Positions 16,337 through 24,450 of a stretch of DNA of 64,000 bases are shown here, in pieces. Below the pieces are notes generated by a model. That model searched no databases, was not told where the DNA came from, and saw only the letters and a program-made list of their open reading frames with translations. The stretch is from Bacillus_I endophytica_A (lineage in GTDB: Bacteria > Bacillota > Bacilli > Bacillales > Bacillaceae_H): contig NZ_JALAMS010000003.1 of the NCBI RefSeq assembly GCF_026790145.1, forward strand, positions 377,999 to 441,998, in the 5' to 3' direction. Within the stretch, counting starts at the first letter, position 1, and each line of letters begins with the position of its first letter. The position numbers and the translations under genes are program-made.

Positions 16337-17638
16337 ATGACAAAAAAAATATCGGTCGGTTTACTAGGACTTGGAACAGTTGGATCAGGTGTTGTGAAAA
16401 TTGTTGAAGAACATCAGGATAAGCTGCAGCATCAAATTGGATGTCCCGTTGAGATAAAAAAGGCATTAGTACGTGACCTTGATAAAAGCCGTGATACGAA
16501 TTTAACGAAGGAAAAATTCACAGAGAACGTAAGCGATATTTTACATGACCCAGAAATCGATGTTGTAATTGAAGTAATGGGCGGAGTCGAAGAAACGCGT
16601 GATTATCTACTAACAGCACTTCAAAATAAAAAGCATGTTGTAACAGCAAATAAAGATTTAATGGCTTTATACGGTTCAGAATTGTTGACAGTAGCAGCTG
16701 ATAACAAATGTGATTTATTTTACGAAGCAAGTGTTGCAGGAGGAATCCCAATTTTAAGAGGATTAGTTGATGGTCTTTCTTCGGATAGAATTACGAAGAT
16801 GATGGGAATTGTGAACGGTACAACAAACTTCATTCTAACGAAAATGAGCAATGAAGGAAAAGCATATGATGACGTTCTAGCTGAAGCCCAAAAGCTTGGC
16901 TATGCAGAAGCAGACCCAACTGCAGATGTAGAAGGACTAGATGCAGCCCGTAAAATGACTATTTTGGCAACGCTTGGTTTTTCTATGAAAGTCGATCTTG
17001 ATGATGTAAAGGTAGAAGGAATTACTAGAGTTACAGAGGAAGATTTACAGTATAGTAAACAACTAGGTTATACAATGAAGCTCATTGGTTATGCTCATCG
17101 AGATGAAGAAGAAATTGAAGTTAGTGTTCAACCAACATTAATTGCGAACAATCATCCATTAGCAGGAGTAAATGATGAGTATAACGCTGTCTATGTGTAT
17201 GGGGAAGCTGTCGGGGAAACAATGTTTTATGGACCCGGAGCAGGTAGTTTGCCAACAGCAACAGCAGTTGTATCAGATCTTGTTGGAGTAATGAAGAACA
17301 TGAGACTTGGTGTGAACGGAAGCAGTGCAGTTGCTCCGCAATTCCCGAAACAGCTTAAAGCAGACGAAAAAGTACTTTCGAAATATTTCCTTCGTCTTCA
17401 TGTCCATGATCAAGTTGGAGCATTTTCAGAGCTGACAAACTTGTTTTCAGATCAAGGAGTAAGTCTTGAAAGAATTATTCAGCTTCCTGTTAAAGACAGT
17501 GATCTAGCTGAAATTGTTCTTGTTACGCATGAAGCATCGCTAGGAAAATATGAAAAAGTATTACATGCTATTGAAGCACTGCCAATTGTTCAAGAAATCA
17601 AAAGCAGCTATAGAGTTGAAGGAGATGGATCGCTATGA
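16337..17638 (+). CDS. hom: Homoserine dehydrogenase
   Basis: A 433-residue NAD(P)-dependent enzyme that reduces aspartate semialdehyde to homoserine, the branch point to threonine and methionine. The nucleotide site is GLLGLGTVGSG. The catalytic domain contains VTANKDLMA, EASVAGGIPIL and GIVNGTTNFIL. A C-terminal ACT domain (LRLHVHDQVGAFSELTNLF) implies feedback control by threonine. ATG 16337 is chosen since AAGGAGCG lies 10 bases before it and it gives the family N-terminus; a longer in-frame start at 16232 adds an unlikely hydrophobic extension. It overlaps thrC by four bases (ATGA). Confidence 0.96.
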   Translation: MTKKISVGLLGLGTVGSGVVKIVEEHQDKLQHQIGCPVEIKKALVRDLDKSRDTNLTKEKFTENVSDILHDPEIDVVIEVMGGVEETRDYLLTALQNKKHVVTANKDLMALYGSELLTVAADNKCDLFYEASVAGGIPILRGLVDGLSSDRITKMMGIVNGTTNFILTKMSNEGKAYDDVLAEAQKLGYAEADPTADVEGLDAARKMTILATLGFSMKVDLDDVKVEGITRVTEEDLQYSKQLGYTMKLIGYAHRDEEEIEVSVQPTLIANNHPLAGVNDEYNAVYVYGEAVGETMFYGPGAGSLPTATAVVSDLVGVMKNMRLGVNGSSAVAPQFPKQLKADEKVLSKYFLRLHVHDQVGAFSELTNLFSDQGVSLERIIQLPVKDSDLAEIVLVTHEASLGKYEKVLHAIEALPIVQEIKSSYRVEGDGSL

Positions 17639-18699
17639 CATGGAAAGGTTTGTTAAGTGAGTATAGAGAGTTTCTACCCGTAAATGAGAATACGCCATTA
17701 TTAACACTTCATGAAGGAAATACGCCACTTGTTCATCTAGCTTCTCTTTCAGAAGAACTTGGCATTAATTTACATGTGAAATTTGACGGAGCTAACCCAA
17801 CAGGTTCTTTTAAAGATCGTGGAATGGTTATGGCTGTTGCGAAGGCGAAAGAAGAAGGAAGTAAAACAGTTGTGTGTGCTTCAACAGGGAACACATCAGC
17901 AGCTGCAGCTGCATATGCAGCTCGCGCTGGACTCCGTTGTATTGTTGTTATTCCAAATGGCAAGATTGCTATGGGGAAACTTGCGCAAGCTGTAATGTAT
18001 GGAGCAGAGATTATCGCAATTGATGGAAACTTTGACGAAGCGCTTAAAATGGTGCGTAAACTTAGCGAAACAACTCCATTAACGCTCGTAAACTCTGTAA
18101 ATCCATATCGTATTGAAGGACAAAAAACAGCTGCTTTTGAGGTTTGTGACGCTTTAGGAGTAGCGCCTGATGTACTAGCTATCCCAGTTGGGAATGCAGG
18201 TAATATTACAGCATATTGGAAAGGTTTCAACGAGTATAACGATAAGAAAAATACAGGGTTACCTCGTATGCACGGTTTTGAAGCAGAGGGAGCAGCAGCT
18301 ATTGTTCAGAATAAAGTAATTGAACAACCTGAAACAGTTGCAACAGCTATTCGAATTGGAAATCCAGCAAGCTGGAATTTTGCAGTGGAAGCGGCAGAAA
18401 ACTCGAATGGAAAAATTGACTATGTAACAGATGAAGAGATTTTAGAAGCTTATCATCTTATTGCTAAAAGAGAAGGTGTGTTTGCAGAGCCAGCTTCAGC
18501 AGCTTCTGTAGCAGGTGTTATTAAAGATTTAAAAGCAGGTAAAATTAAAAAAGGTGAGACAGTTGTTGCAGTGCTGACAGGTAACGGTTTGAAAGATCCT
18601 AACGTTGCCATTGAGTCTAACAACTTTACACCAACTGTTCTTCCAAATGATGAAGAAGAGGTATTTCAATATATCCAAGGAGTTGTCGCTTCATGCTAG
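17635..18699 (+). CDS. thrC: Threonine synthase
   Basis: A 354-residue PLP enzyme that converts O-phosphohomoserine to threonine. The PLP lysine is in GSFKDRG. The STGNTSAAAAAYAARAG loop and the glycine-rich phosphate-binding VGNAGNI site are present, with a late TGNGLKD. It is the short, single-domain bacterial type. The ATG overlaps the hom stop by four bases, and the stop overlaps the thrB start by seven, so the three proteins are made together. Confidence 0.96.
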   Translation: MTWKGLLSEYREFLPVNENTPLLTLHEGNTPLVHLASLSEELGINLHVKFDGANPTGSFKDRGMVMAVAKAKEEGSKTVVCASTGNTSAAAAAYAARAGLRCIVVIPNGKIAMGKLAQAVMYGAEIIAIDGNFDEALKMVRKLSETTPLTLVNSVNPYRIEGQKTAAFEVCDALGVAPDVLAIPVGNAGNITAYWKGFNEYNDKKNTGLPRMHGFEAEGAAAIVQNKVIEQPETVATAIRIGNPASWNFAVEAAENSNGKIDYVTDEEILEAYHLIAKREGVFAEPASAASVAGVIKDLKAGKIKKGETVVAVLTGNGLKDPNVAIESNNFTPTVLPNDEEEVFQYIQGVVASC

Positions 18700-19610
18700 C
18701 CATGGAACGGTTTCATATTACCGTTCCAGCAAGCACGGCAAACCTTGGTCCAGGGTTTGATTCAGTTGGAATGGCCCTTGGAAAATACCTTGAGCTAACA
18801 GTTGAGCCTGCTGAAAGATGGTCATTTGTTCCTCTTACTCAAGAGGTAGCGCTTATTCCTCAAGGAACAGATAACATGATGTATGAAGTAGCTAAGCATG
18901 TAGCAGACAAATTTGATGTCTCGCTTCCGAGTGCACGTGTTGAGGTGAAAAGCAATATTCCCCTTGCACGAGGCCTTGGAAGTAGTGCTTCAGCTATTAT
19001 TGCAGGGATTGAACTTGCTAATCAGCTGTGCGAGCTGAATTTATCTAATGAAGAAAAAATCCGGATTGCAAGCCTTTTGGAAGGACATCCTGACAATGTG
19101 GCGCCAACAGTTAATGGAGGAATTGTCGTAGGCTGCCATACGGAAGCTAAGACATATACTGTTTCTATTGTGCCAAAAGATGTGGATGTTGTTGTGGTCA
19201 TCCCGAATTATGAGCTTAAAACAGATGATGCTAGAAATGCGCTTCCTTCTCAGTTTTCATTTAAGGGAGCTGTCGAAGCAAGCGCTGTAAGTAATGTATT
19301 AACAGGAGCATTGCTTATTGAAGACTGGAAAACAGTTGGAGAGATGATGGAGCAAGATTCTTTTCATGAGCCATATCGAGAACAGTTTGTTCCAGAGCTC
19401 TCTTTTGTTCGTCGTAAAGCAAAAGAATTTGGAGCCTTTGGTACAGCTTTAAGTGGTGCAGGGCCAACAGTGCTTTGTTTAGTTGAAAAAGGTCGTGGAG
19501 AAGAGCTTGCGGCTGCTTTAGCTCCATTGCTCACTCATTGCCTTGTAGAAGCAATTCAAATTGATGTAAAAGGTGTTTCAGTAGAAACTGTTACAAATGA
19601 ACATGCATAA
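18693..19610 (+). CDS. thrB: Homoserine kinase
   Basis: A 305-residue GHMP-family kinase that phosphorylates homoserine. The N-terminal VPASTANLGPGFDSVGMALG motif, the ATP-binding PLARGLGSSASA and the C-terminal GTALSGAGPTVL are all intact. ATG 18693 is placed 10 bases after AAGGAG at 18677-18682; an alternative ATG at 18702 would start just after the thrC stop. It is the last gene of hom-thrC-thrB, with a strong terminator behind it. Confidence 0.96.
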   Translation: MLAMERFHITVPASTANLGPGFDSVGMALGKYLELTVEPAERWSFVPLTQEVALIPQGTDNMMYEVAKHVADKFDVSLPSARVEVKSNIPLARGLGSSASAIIAGIELANQLCELNLSNEEKIRIASLLEGHPDNVAPTVNGGIVVGCHTEAKTYTVSIVPKDVDVVVVIPNYELKTDDARNALPSQFSFKGAVEASAVSNVLTGALLIEDWKTVGEMMEQDSFHEPYREQFVPELSFVRRKAKEFGAFGTALSGAGPTVLCLVEKGRGEELAAALAPLLTHCLVEAIQIDVKGVSVETVTNEHA

Positions 19611-19649
19611 AAAAACAGCCCTTCTGCCTGAGGCAAAAGGGCTGTTATT
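19609..19649 (+). terminator. Bidirectional terminator between thrB and yutI
   Basis: AAAACAGCCCTT and AAGGGCTGTT arms with an inner GCCTGAGGC hairpin are flanked by A and T runs, between convergent genes. Confidence 0.88.
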
Positions 19650-19653
19650 ATTA

Positions 19654-19890
19654 TTAAAATACTTGTTCTACTTCTATAACGCCAGGTACTTCCTCAAGAA
19701 GTGCACGCTCAATACCAGCTTTTAAAGTGATTGTTGAACTTGGGCAGCTTCCACAAGCTCCAAGAAGACGAAGTTTTACAATACCATCTTCTACATCAAC
19801 AAGCTCACAGTCTCCACCGTCACGTAGTAAAAACGGACGAAGTTTATCAAGAACCTCTTGTACTTGGCCTTTCATTTCTACAGTTTCCAT
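19654..19890 (-). CDS. yutI: NifU C-terminal-domain Fe-S carrier YutI (Nfu type)
   Basis: A 78-residue protein made only of the NifU C-terminal (Nfu) domain. The cluster-binding CxxC is in LGACGSCPSSTITLKAGIE, preceded by RPFLLRDGGDCELVDV. Such proteins carry [4Fe-4S] clusters from the SUF scaffold to target enzymes. It is transcribed toward thrB and divergently from yuzD. Start ATG 19890 has AAAGGGG upstream on the minus strand. Confidence 0.92.
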   Translation of the reverse strand: METVEMKGQVQEVLDKLRPFLLRDGGDCELVDVEDGIVKLRLLGACGSCPSSTITLKAGIERALLEEVPGVIEVEQVF

Positions 19891-20195
19891 TCCTGAAAAC
19901 CCCTTTCTGTTTCAATATTAAAAAGAGTTTATAGTCTTGTCTAAAAAAGACTTTGGAACTCATGAATACTTATAATTTTATATGTGAAGCTTAACGGTTT
20001 TGCTAACCTAACTACATTATAAAGGTTATAAAGAAAAAAATCTATCTGAGGAACAGAACTTAAGAAAGGAAAATTTGTTTTTAGCTTCCAGAAGCGCATA
20101 GTATCAAGTTTTTTTATTAGGAATAAAAAAGAAAGAAAATCTGCAAACGAAGAGAATATATAAAGTAAAAGAGAAAAAGAGAGGGGAATTGAGAA
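19891..20195. other. Intergenic region between divergent yutI and yuzD
   Basis: About 305 bases of A/T-rich DNA between divergent genes. It must hold promoters in both directions, but I see no element strong enough to name. An open frame on the minus strand here is low-complexity and lacks a ribosome site. Confidence 0.5.
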
Positions 20196-20513
20196 ATGTC
20201 TCAAAAAGCGGTCGTTAATATTTGTGTGTATGGGGCAGAAGTGATTTGTGCAAGTTGTGTAAATGCTCCCTCTTCAAAAGATACATTTGAATGGCTAAAA
20301 GCAGCTCTATCGCGTAAATATGGTCAGCATTGTTTTGATTTTATATATGTTGACATAAATGAACAACAATCAGATAGAGAGAAAACGGATATGTGCAAGA
20401 GAATTCTAGAAGAAGAGTTTTTTTATCCGCTTGTTACAATAAACGGAGAAATTGCTGGAGAAGGACATATTCAGCTTTCGCATTTGCATCAAAAGCTTCA
20501 GCAGTTAGTATAA
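20196..20513 (+). CDS. yuzD: YuzD family protein (DUF1462, thioredoxin-like)
   Basis: A 105-residue YuzD-family protein with a predicted thioredoxin-like fold. It carries a CxxC pair in GAEVICASCVNAPSS near residue 20, followed by TFEWLKAALSRKYG. A cis-proline-like VTINGEIAGEGHI comes near the end. Function is unknown. A GAGAGGGGAATTG ribosome site precedes ATG 20196. It lies among genes for Fe-S handling and flavin oxidoreductases, which would fit a redox role, but that is inference. Confidence 0.85.
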   Translation: MSQKAVVNICVYGAEVICASCVNAPSSKDTFEWLKAALSRKYGQHCFDFIYVDINEQQSDREKTDMCKRILEEEFFYPLVTINGEIAGEGHIQLSHLHQKLQQLV

Positions 20514-20547
20514 GAGGCGGCTAGTATAAGCTAACCGCCTTTTTTTA
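20514..20547 (+). terminator. Bidirectional terminator between yuzD and yutJ
   Basis: GAGGCGGCTAG and CTAACCGCCT arms around TATAAG, followed by T residues, lie between convergent genes. Confidence 0.85.
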
Positions 20548-21609
20548 TCCATTATGGTGTTTGTACATCCAAAGAAGACCAGACTTTAAGAGCCGAGCAA
20601 CACGACCTGTAATAGGACGCTCTGCAAGTAAGCCAAAGCCGTGTTTCTTTCCAAGAGAGCCGAGCACTCCTTTAAGCTTAATTGTTGAAAGTTCAGGAGG
20701 CTGTTCACCTTTCCAGCGAGAAAGAAGAACTTGAACAATCTGTTCGGCTTGGCCTTCCGCAAGCTGTGCACTTGGGGCATGCGGAAGGCTTGCACAGTCA
20801 CCTAATACATATACATGTTCATTGTTTGGAATATTATGATGAGGAGTGAGGATAACACGACCTTGAGGGTCTTTTTCTACATCCAAGTTACGAACAACTT
20901 TACTTGGCTGAATTCCTGCAGTCCAGACGATTGCATCACTATAAATCTCTTCATCATGATTGTAAAGTTTGTTTTCTTCTACTCTTGTAATATTTGCCTT
21001 ACTTACAATTTCGACTCCGTTTTCTACAAACCATTTTTGTACATAGTTACTTAAACGCTCAGGAAATGCGGATAAAATAAGGGCACCACGGTCGAAAAGT
21101 TTAATTGTTAAATCTGGTCTGCTTTCACTTAGCTCACTTGCAAGCTCAACTCCGCTTAAACCAGCACCAACAATAGATACAACGCCATGTGGAGGAAGGT
21201 TGTTTAGTGTTTGATATGTTGCTCGAGATTGATCAATGGATTGGATACTATATGTGTGTTCCGGTGCTCCAGGCACGTTATGATACTTGTCTTCACAGCC
21301 TAAGCCAATTACAAGATCATCATAAGAAAGGGTACTTCCATCTTCAAAATGGACGAGATTGTTCTGAAGATCAATGCTTACAATTGTTCCATATTTAATG
21401 TTTAAACGAGGTTCATCAGGAAAGGAAACGCGAACATGCTGGTCTGAAATTGTCCCTGCTGCAAGCGCGTAAAACTCAGTTTTTAAAGAATGATAAGGCG
21501 CTCGATCAACAAGCGTAATTTCAACATCATTTGGCAATGCGTTTGGAAGAAGGCGCTGAAGCATGCGCATACCACCGTAACCGCCACCGAGAATAACAAA
21601 CTTTTTCAT
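20545..21609 (-). CDS. yutJ: NDH-2-like FAD/NAD(P) oxidoreductase YutJ
   Basis: A 354-residue pyridine nucleotide-disulfide family flavoprotein related to type II NADH dehydrogenases. The FAD site is ILGGGYGGMR at the N-terminus and the NAD(P) site is SIVGAGLSGVELASEL. The second FAD contact is VYVLGDCASLPHAPSAQLAEGQAEQ. The C-terminus is shorter than in Ndh and YumB. Quinone reductase activity is likely but not proven for YutJ. It is one of three related flavoproteins in this window (see 24451 and 31975). Confidence 0.85.
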   Translation of the reverse strand: MKKFVILGGGYGGMRMLQRLLPNALPNDVEITLVDRAPYHSLKTEFYALAAGTISDQHVRVSFPDEPRLNIKYGTIVSIDLQNNLVHFEDGSTLSYDDLVIGLGCEDKYHNVPGAPEHTYSIQSIDQSRATYQTLNNLPPHGVVSIVGAGLSGVELASELSESRPDLTIKLFDRGALILSAFPERLSNYVQKWFVENGVEIVSKANITRVEENKLYNHDEEIYSDAIVWTAGIQPSKVVRNLDVEKDPQGRVILTPHHNIPNNEHVYVLGDCASLPHAPSAQLAEGQAEQIVQVLLSRWKGEQPPELSTIKLKGVLGSLGKKHGFGLLAERPITGRVARLLKSGLLWMYKHHNG

Positions 21610-21929
21610 AGAAATTTCCCCTTTAAAGTTTTATGTATATTGTAAATGGAGTAACATAATTCGGTGTAAAAAGGTTTCTTGATAACATTTTAAATCAAAA
21701 ACACATTAAAAGTATAGCCAAATTGAAAAAAAATCACAAGCTTTGTTAATAGATTTGTATATTGATATGATTTAGTAGATAATATTTGACGTGAAAGAGA
21801 GAACAAACTAAAATGAGTGAACAATTAACACCTACTTAAAGAAGTGTTAGGATTTTAACGTATAGATGAAATTTTATTTTTTTACTATAGTATGAATGAG
21901 AAGCGGGTATAATGAGAAGAGGTGAAAAA
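21610..21929. other. Intergenic region between divergent yutJ and yuzB
   Basis: About 320 bases of A/T-rich DNA. It contains a short imperfect inverted repeat near 21820-21850 (AACACCTACTT/GAAGTGTT) and an eight-codon open frame with a weak ribosome site, which I do not call. Promoters for both flanking genes must lie here, but none is distinctive. Confidence 0.5.
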
Positions 21930-22169
21930 ATGATTAAACCAATTGTAGAATTTTGCATTAGTAATTTAGCAAACGGTTCTCAAAAGGCATTAGAAGAACT
22001 TGAAAAAGATCCAGACTTCGATGTTATTGAATATGGCTGTTTAGGGTACTGTGGACAATGTGCACATTCTTTATATGCGATGGTGAATGGAGAAGTAGTT
22101 GAAGCTGAATCTCCAGAGGAACTTGTGAAAAATGTGTATACGTTTATAGAAGAAAATCCAATGTTTTAA
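21930..22169 (+). CDS. yuzB: YuzB family protein (DUF1450)
   Basis: A 79-residue DUF1450 protein. It has a cysteine in VEFCISNLANG and a C-x2-C-like cluster in EYGCLGYCGQCAHSLYAMVNGE, a pattern that suggests metal or Fe-S binding; this is not established. ATG 21930 is chosen as GAAGAGGTG is 6 bases upstream. An earlier ATG at 21912 precedes the ribosome site. It matches YuzB of B. subtilis in length and position. Confidence 0.88.
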   Translation: MIKPIVEFCISNLANGSQKALEELEKDPDFDVIEYGCLGYCGQCAHSLYAMVNGEVVEAESPEELVKNVYTFIEENPMF

Positions 22170-22203
22170 GGCAAAAGGCTTTTTAGGTCTTTTGCTTTTT
22201 TTC
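22168..22203 (+). terminator. Terminator after yuzB
   Basis: AAGGCAAAAG and CTTTTGCTTTT arms around a short loop are followed by T residues. Confidence 0.75.
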
Positions 22204-22314
22204 ATAAAAAAAACTCCCTGATCAAATCCAAGGAGCTAAAAACGGGGGATATCCTTATTGTGCTCCGAACTGGTTTTTTTTATACTAGAAAAAACGGAAA
22301 ACTTGGAGGAAATG

Positions 22315-23169
22315 ATGAAAAAGTTTAACTTCACAAAAATGCATGCACTAGGAAATAACTATATTTATGTTGATATGTTCAAAGAACAAATTGAAGAAGA
22401 AAGATTAGCATCACTTGCAGTAAGCGTATCTGATATTTATAAAGGCATTGGATCTGATGGAATGATTTTAATTTGTCCTTCAGAGGTAGCTCCTGTAAAA
22501 ATGCGTATTTTTAATAACGATGGTTCAGAAGGAAAAAACTGTGGGAACGGTCTGCGCTGTGTTGCTAAATATGCCTATGAAAATGGAATTGTAGAGGCTG
22601 AACAATTTGCAATAGAGACGTTGTCAGGAATTGTTCAAGCGTATGTTCACATTGATAGAGGGATAGTTGAAGAAGTAACGATAAATATGGGGCAACCACG
22701 TTTATCAAGAGAACAAATCCCGATGAAAGGTGAAAGAGCAGAAAGCATTGTGAATGAAAAGGCTACCTTTGCCGGGCAAGAGTACAATATTACGGCTGTT
22801 TCAATGGGAAACCCTCATGTTATTTTCTATGTGGATCATATTGAAGAAGCACCACTTACAACACTTGGACCTATCGTTGAAAAAGATGAACGCTTTCCAG
22901 AGGGAGTAAATGTAGAATTTGTAGAAGTTGTAAACGAGAAGGAAGTTCATTTCCGCGTATGGGAAAGAGGATCAGGTATTACGCAAGCGTGTGGTACTGG
23001 AGCATGTGCCGCTGTTGTGTCATCTGTTTTAAATGATAAAGTAGAGCGGGATGTTCCTGTTGTTGTTCATCTAGCTGGGGGCGATTTAACAATTGAGTGG
23101 AAAAGTGATGGAGACGTTTTCATGAAAGGTGAAGCGAAAACCATTTGCAAAGGTGAGTACTATTATTAA
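22315..23169 (+). CDS. dapF: Diaminopimelate epimerase
   Basis: A 284-residue cofactor-independent epimerase that makes meso-diaminopimelate for lysine and peptidoglycan synthesis. The two catalytic cysteines are in NDGSEGKNCGNGLRC and TQACGTGACAA. ATG 22315 is preferred over the adjacent ATG at 22312 because GGAGG ends five bases upstream, and the resulting length fits the family. An upstream in-frame start at 22258 adds a tail that overlaps the preceding terminator region and is unlikely. Confidence 0.95.
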   Translation: MKKFNFTKMHALGNNYIYVDMFKEQIEEERLASLAVSVSDIYKGIGSDGMILICPSEVAPVKMRIFNNDGSEGKNCGNGLRCVAKYAYENGIVEAEQFAIETLSGIVQAYVHIDRGIVEEVTINMGQPRLSREQIPMKGERAESIVNEKATFAGQEYNITAVSMGNPHVIFYVDHIEEAPLTTLGPIVEKDERFPEGVNVEFVEVVNEKEVHFRVWERGSGITQACGTGACAAVVSSVLNDKVERDVPVVVHLAGGDLTIEWKSDGDVFMKGEAKTICKGEYYY

Positions 23170-23249
23170 GAGGTATCGTTTGTTCCACTATCGAAGGAAT
23201 AGTATACTATAAAGAGAACACCTTTTATGTGTAAAAAGGAGGGCTAGAA

Positions 23250-23612
23250 ATGAAAGACGTTGTAATCATTACCGAAGCAGCAAGTCATCAAATTAAAGAT
23301 ATGATGAAAGAGCATGGTGAAGAAGGCTCTTACTTGCGCGTTGGTGTAAAAGGCGGAGGCTGTAGCGGTTTGTCTTATGGAATGGGGTTTGAAGAAGCTC
23401 CAACAGAAGCAGATGAACAGCTAGAGCAACATGGAATTAAAGTGATTGTCGCAAAAGAAGATGCAGCTATCTTAAACGGCACAACAATAGATTTTAAAGA
23501 GTCCATGCTTGGCGGAGGATTTACGATTGAAAATCCAAATGCTATTGCTTCATGTGGCTGTGGTTCTTCATTCCGTACGGCAACAAATACGGGAACGCCT
23601 GAAGAATGCTAA
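23250..23612 (+). CDS. yutM: A-type Fe-S carrier YutM (SufA/IscA-like)
   Basis: A 120-residue HesB/IscA-family protein that carries iron-sulfur clusters to target apoproteins. The three conserved cysteines are in VGVKGGGCSGLSYGM and the terminal SCGCGSSF. Length is normal for the family. AAAAGGAGGGC precedes ATG 23250. Its stop overlaps by four bases with the end of the opposite-strand yumC remnant, so the two convergent genes share their 3' ends with no terminator between them. Confidence 0.92.
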   Translation: MKDVVIITEAASHQIKDMMKEHGEEGSYLRVGVKGGGCSGLSYGMGFEEAPTEADEQLEQHGIKVIVAKEDAAILNGTTIDFKESMLGGGFTIENPNAIASCGCGSSFRTATNTGTPEEC

Positions 23613-23881
23613 AAAAGAGATGTACTATGTGCAGGTTGTACGCGCGCTTTTGGATCCATGTAAGCTTTAGCATTGCTTACAGCTGTTGGAGCTTCACCAA
23701 AACCTGAAGCAATAAGCTTAACTTTTCCTTCATATGTACAAACATCTCCTGATTCATAGATGCCTTCAATATTTGTTTCTTGTTTTGTATTTACAACAAT
23801 AGAGTTCTTTTCAATTTCTAATCCCCAGTCTTTAATTGGGCCAATAACCGTAATATCAAAGACTTGTTGATCTTCTTTCAA
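23609..23881 (-). pseudogene. yumC: Internally deleted ferredoxin-NADP reductase (YumC family)
   Basis: The minus strand has a ribosome site (AAAGGAGAA) eight bases before a TTG start at 23881. It then encodes 90 residues. The first 14 (KEDQQVFDITVIG after the start) match the N-terminus of ferredoxin-NADP reductase 2 just before its FAD-binding GGGP loop. The next residues (PIKDWGLEIEKNSIVVNT, then YESGDVCTYEGKVKLIASGF and GEAPTAVSNAKAYMDPKA) match the last ~75 residues. About 240 internal codons, covering the FAD and NADPH domains, are missing without breaking the frame. The join falls where both edges would encode Gly-Pro. An upstream promoter with a perfect Fur box is intact. The product cannot be a reductase. 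Confidence 0.8.
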
Positions 23882-24016
23882 GATGAGTTCTCCTTTACTA
23901 AAAGTGAAAATATGTAGATACACATGTGAAAAAACATGTATTAAATTTATAAAATTAGTTAAACCTTTCCTCACCATAGCATAGGTTAGAAAGAAGTTTA
24001 GCAATCATAATAGAAA

Positions 24017-24059
24017 TGATAATAATTATCATTAAATGATTCATTATCATACTATACAA
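24017..24059 (-). promoter_or_regulatory. Fur box overlapping a minus-strand promoter
   Basis: TGATAATAATTATCA at 24017-24031 is an exact match to the 7-1-7 Fur consensus TGATAATNATTATCA. A second, weaker half-match (ATTCATTATCA) adjoins it. On the minus strand a promoter can be read: -35 TTGTAT at 24059-24054 and -10 TTTAAT at 24036-24031, with 17 bases between. Fur bound here would cover the -10 and start site. The controlled gene is the yumC remnant, 136 bases downstream. Confidence 0.8.
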
Positions 24060-24307
24060 GGATTTTAAAAAAACATAAATTTTTTAAAGCTAGGTAAATT
24101 GAAAATGCTTACAGAATGAAAGCCTTATGCAACGGTAGTGCTATCCTAAGATGGATAGCAAGAGAGCAAGCATAGAGTAGTCTAAAATGCTCTGTCCATA
24201 CTAAAATGTCCTTGAAAAAGTTTAAGAAACATCATATCATGTTTTACAAACATTATTATCTAATTTTTGAAAATATTTAATGGTAGCTCATTCTTTTATA
24301 GTTAGGT
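24060..24307. other. Intergenic DNA between the Fur box and the Rex-type operator
   Basis: A/T-rich with no convincing gene. It contains a perfect 8-bp hairpin near 24138-24160 (TGCTATCC/GGATAGCA) without a T run. Short minus-strand open frames here are broken by stops. Confidence 0.4.
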
Positions 24308-24325
24308 TCGTGAATAAATTCACAA
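24308..24325 (+). promoter_or_regulatory. Rex-type operator upstream of yumB
   Basis: TCGTGAATAAATTCACAA matches the Rex redox-sensor consensus TTGTGAA-N4-TTCACAA in all fixed positions but one. Rex represses NADH-linked respiratory and fermentative genes until NADH accumulates. The next gene downstream is the NDH-2-like yumB, 126 bases away, a fitting target. Confidence 0.65.
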
Positions 24326-24450
24326 CAATTATTTACCTTAACGTTTTGACAGGGATAGGAATATATTCAAATGCTTACAATAAGGGAAAATACATGTGTG
24401 AAGCATAAATACATGAATAAAATTCTAACAAAAAGGTGGATGTGATTAAA

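Noticed and set aside
19941..20204. Minus-strand open frame of 87 codons overlapping the start of yuzD
   Set aside because: Low-complexity Phe/Leu/Ser text from A/T-rich DNA, no ribosome site, and it overlaps the yuzD start region.
21813..21839. Eight-codon frame (MSEQLTPT) between yutJ and yuzB
   Set aside because: Weak ribosome site and no further support; too short to judge.
22206..22235. Second hairpin after yuzB (CTCC/GGAG arms with an A run)
   Set aside because: It would terminate minus-strand transcripts, but no minus-strand gene lies to its right; left uncalled.
24138..24160. Perfect 8-bp hairpin between the Fur and Rex sites
   Set aside because: No T run, no gene end nearby and no partner copy; a chance hairpin cannot be excluded.
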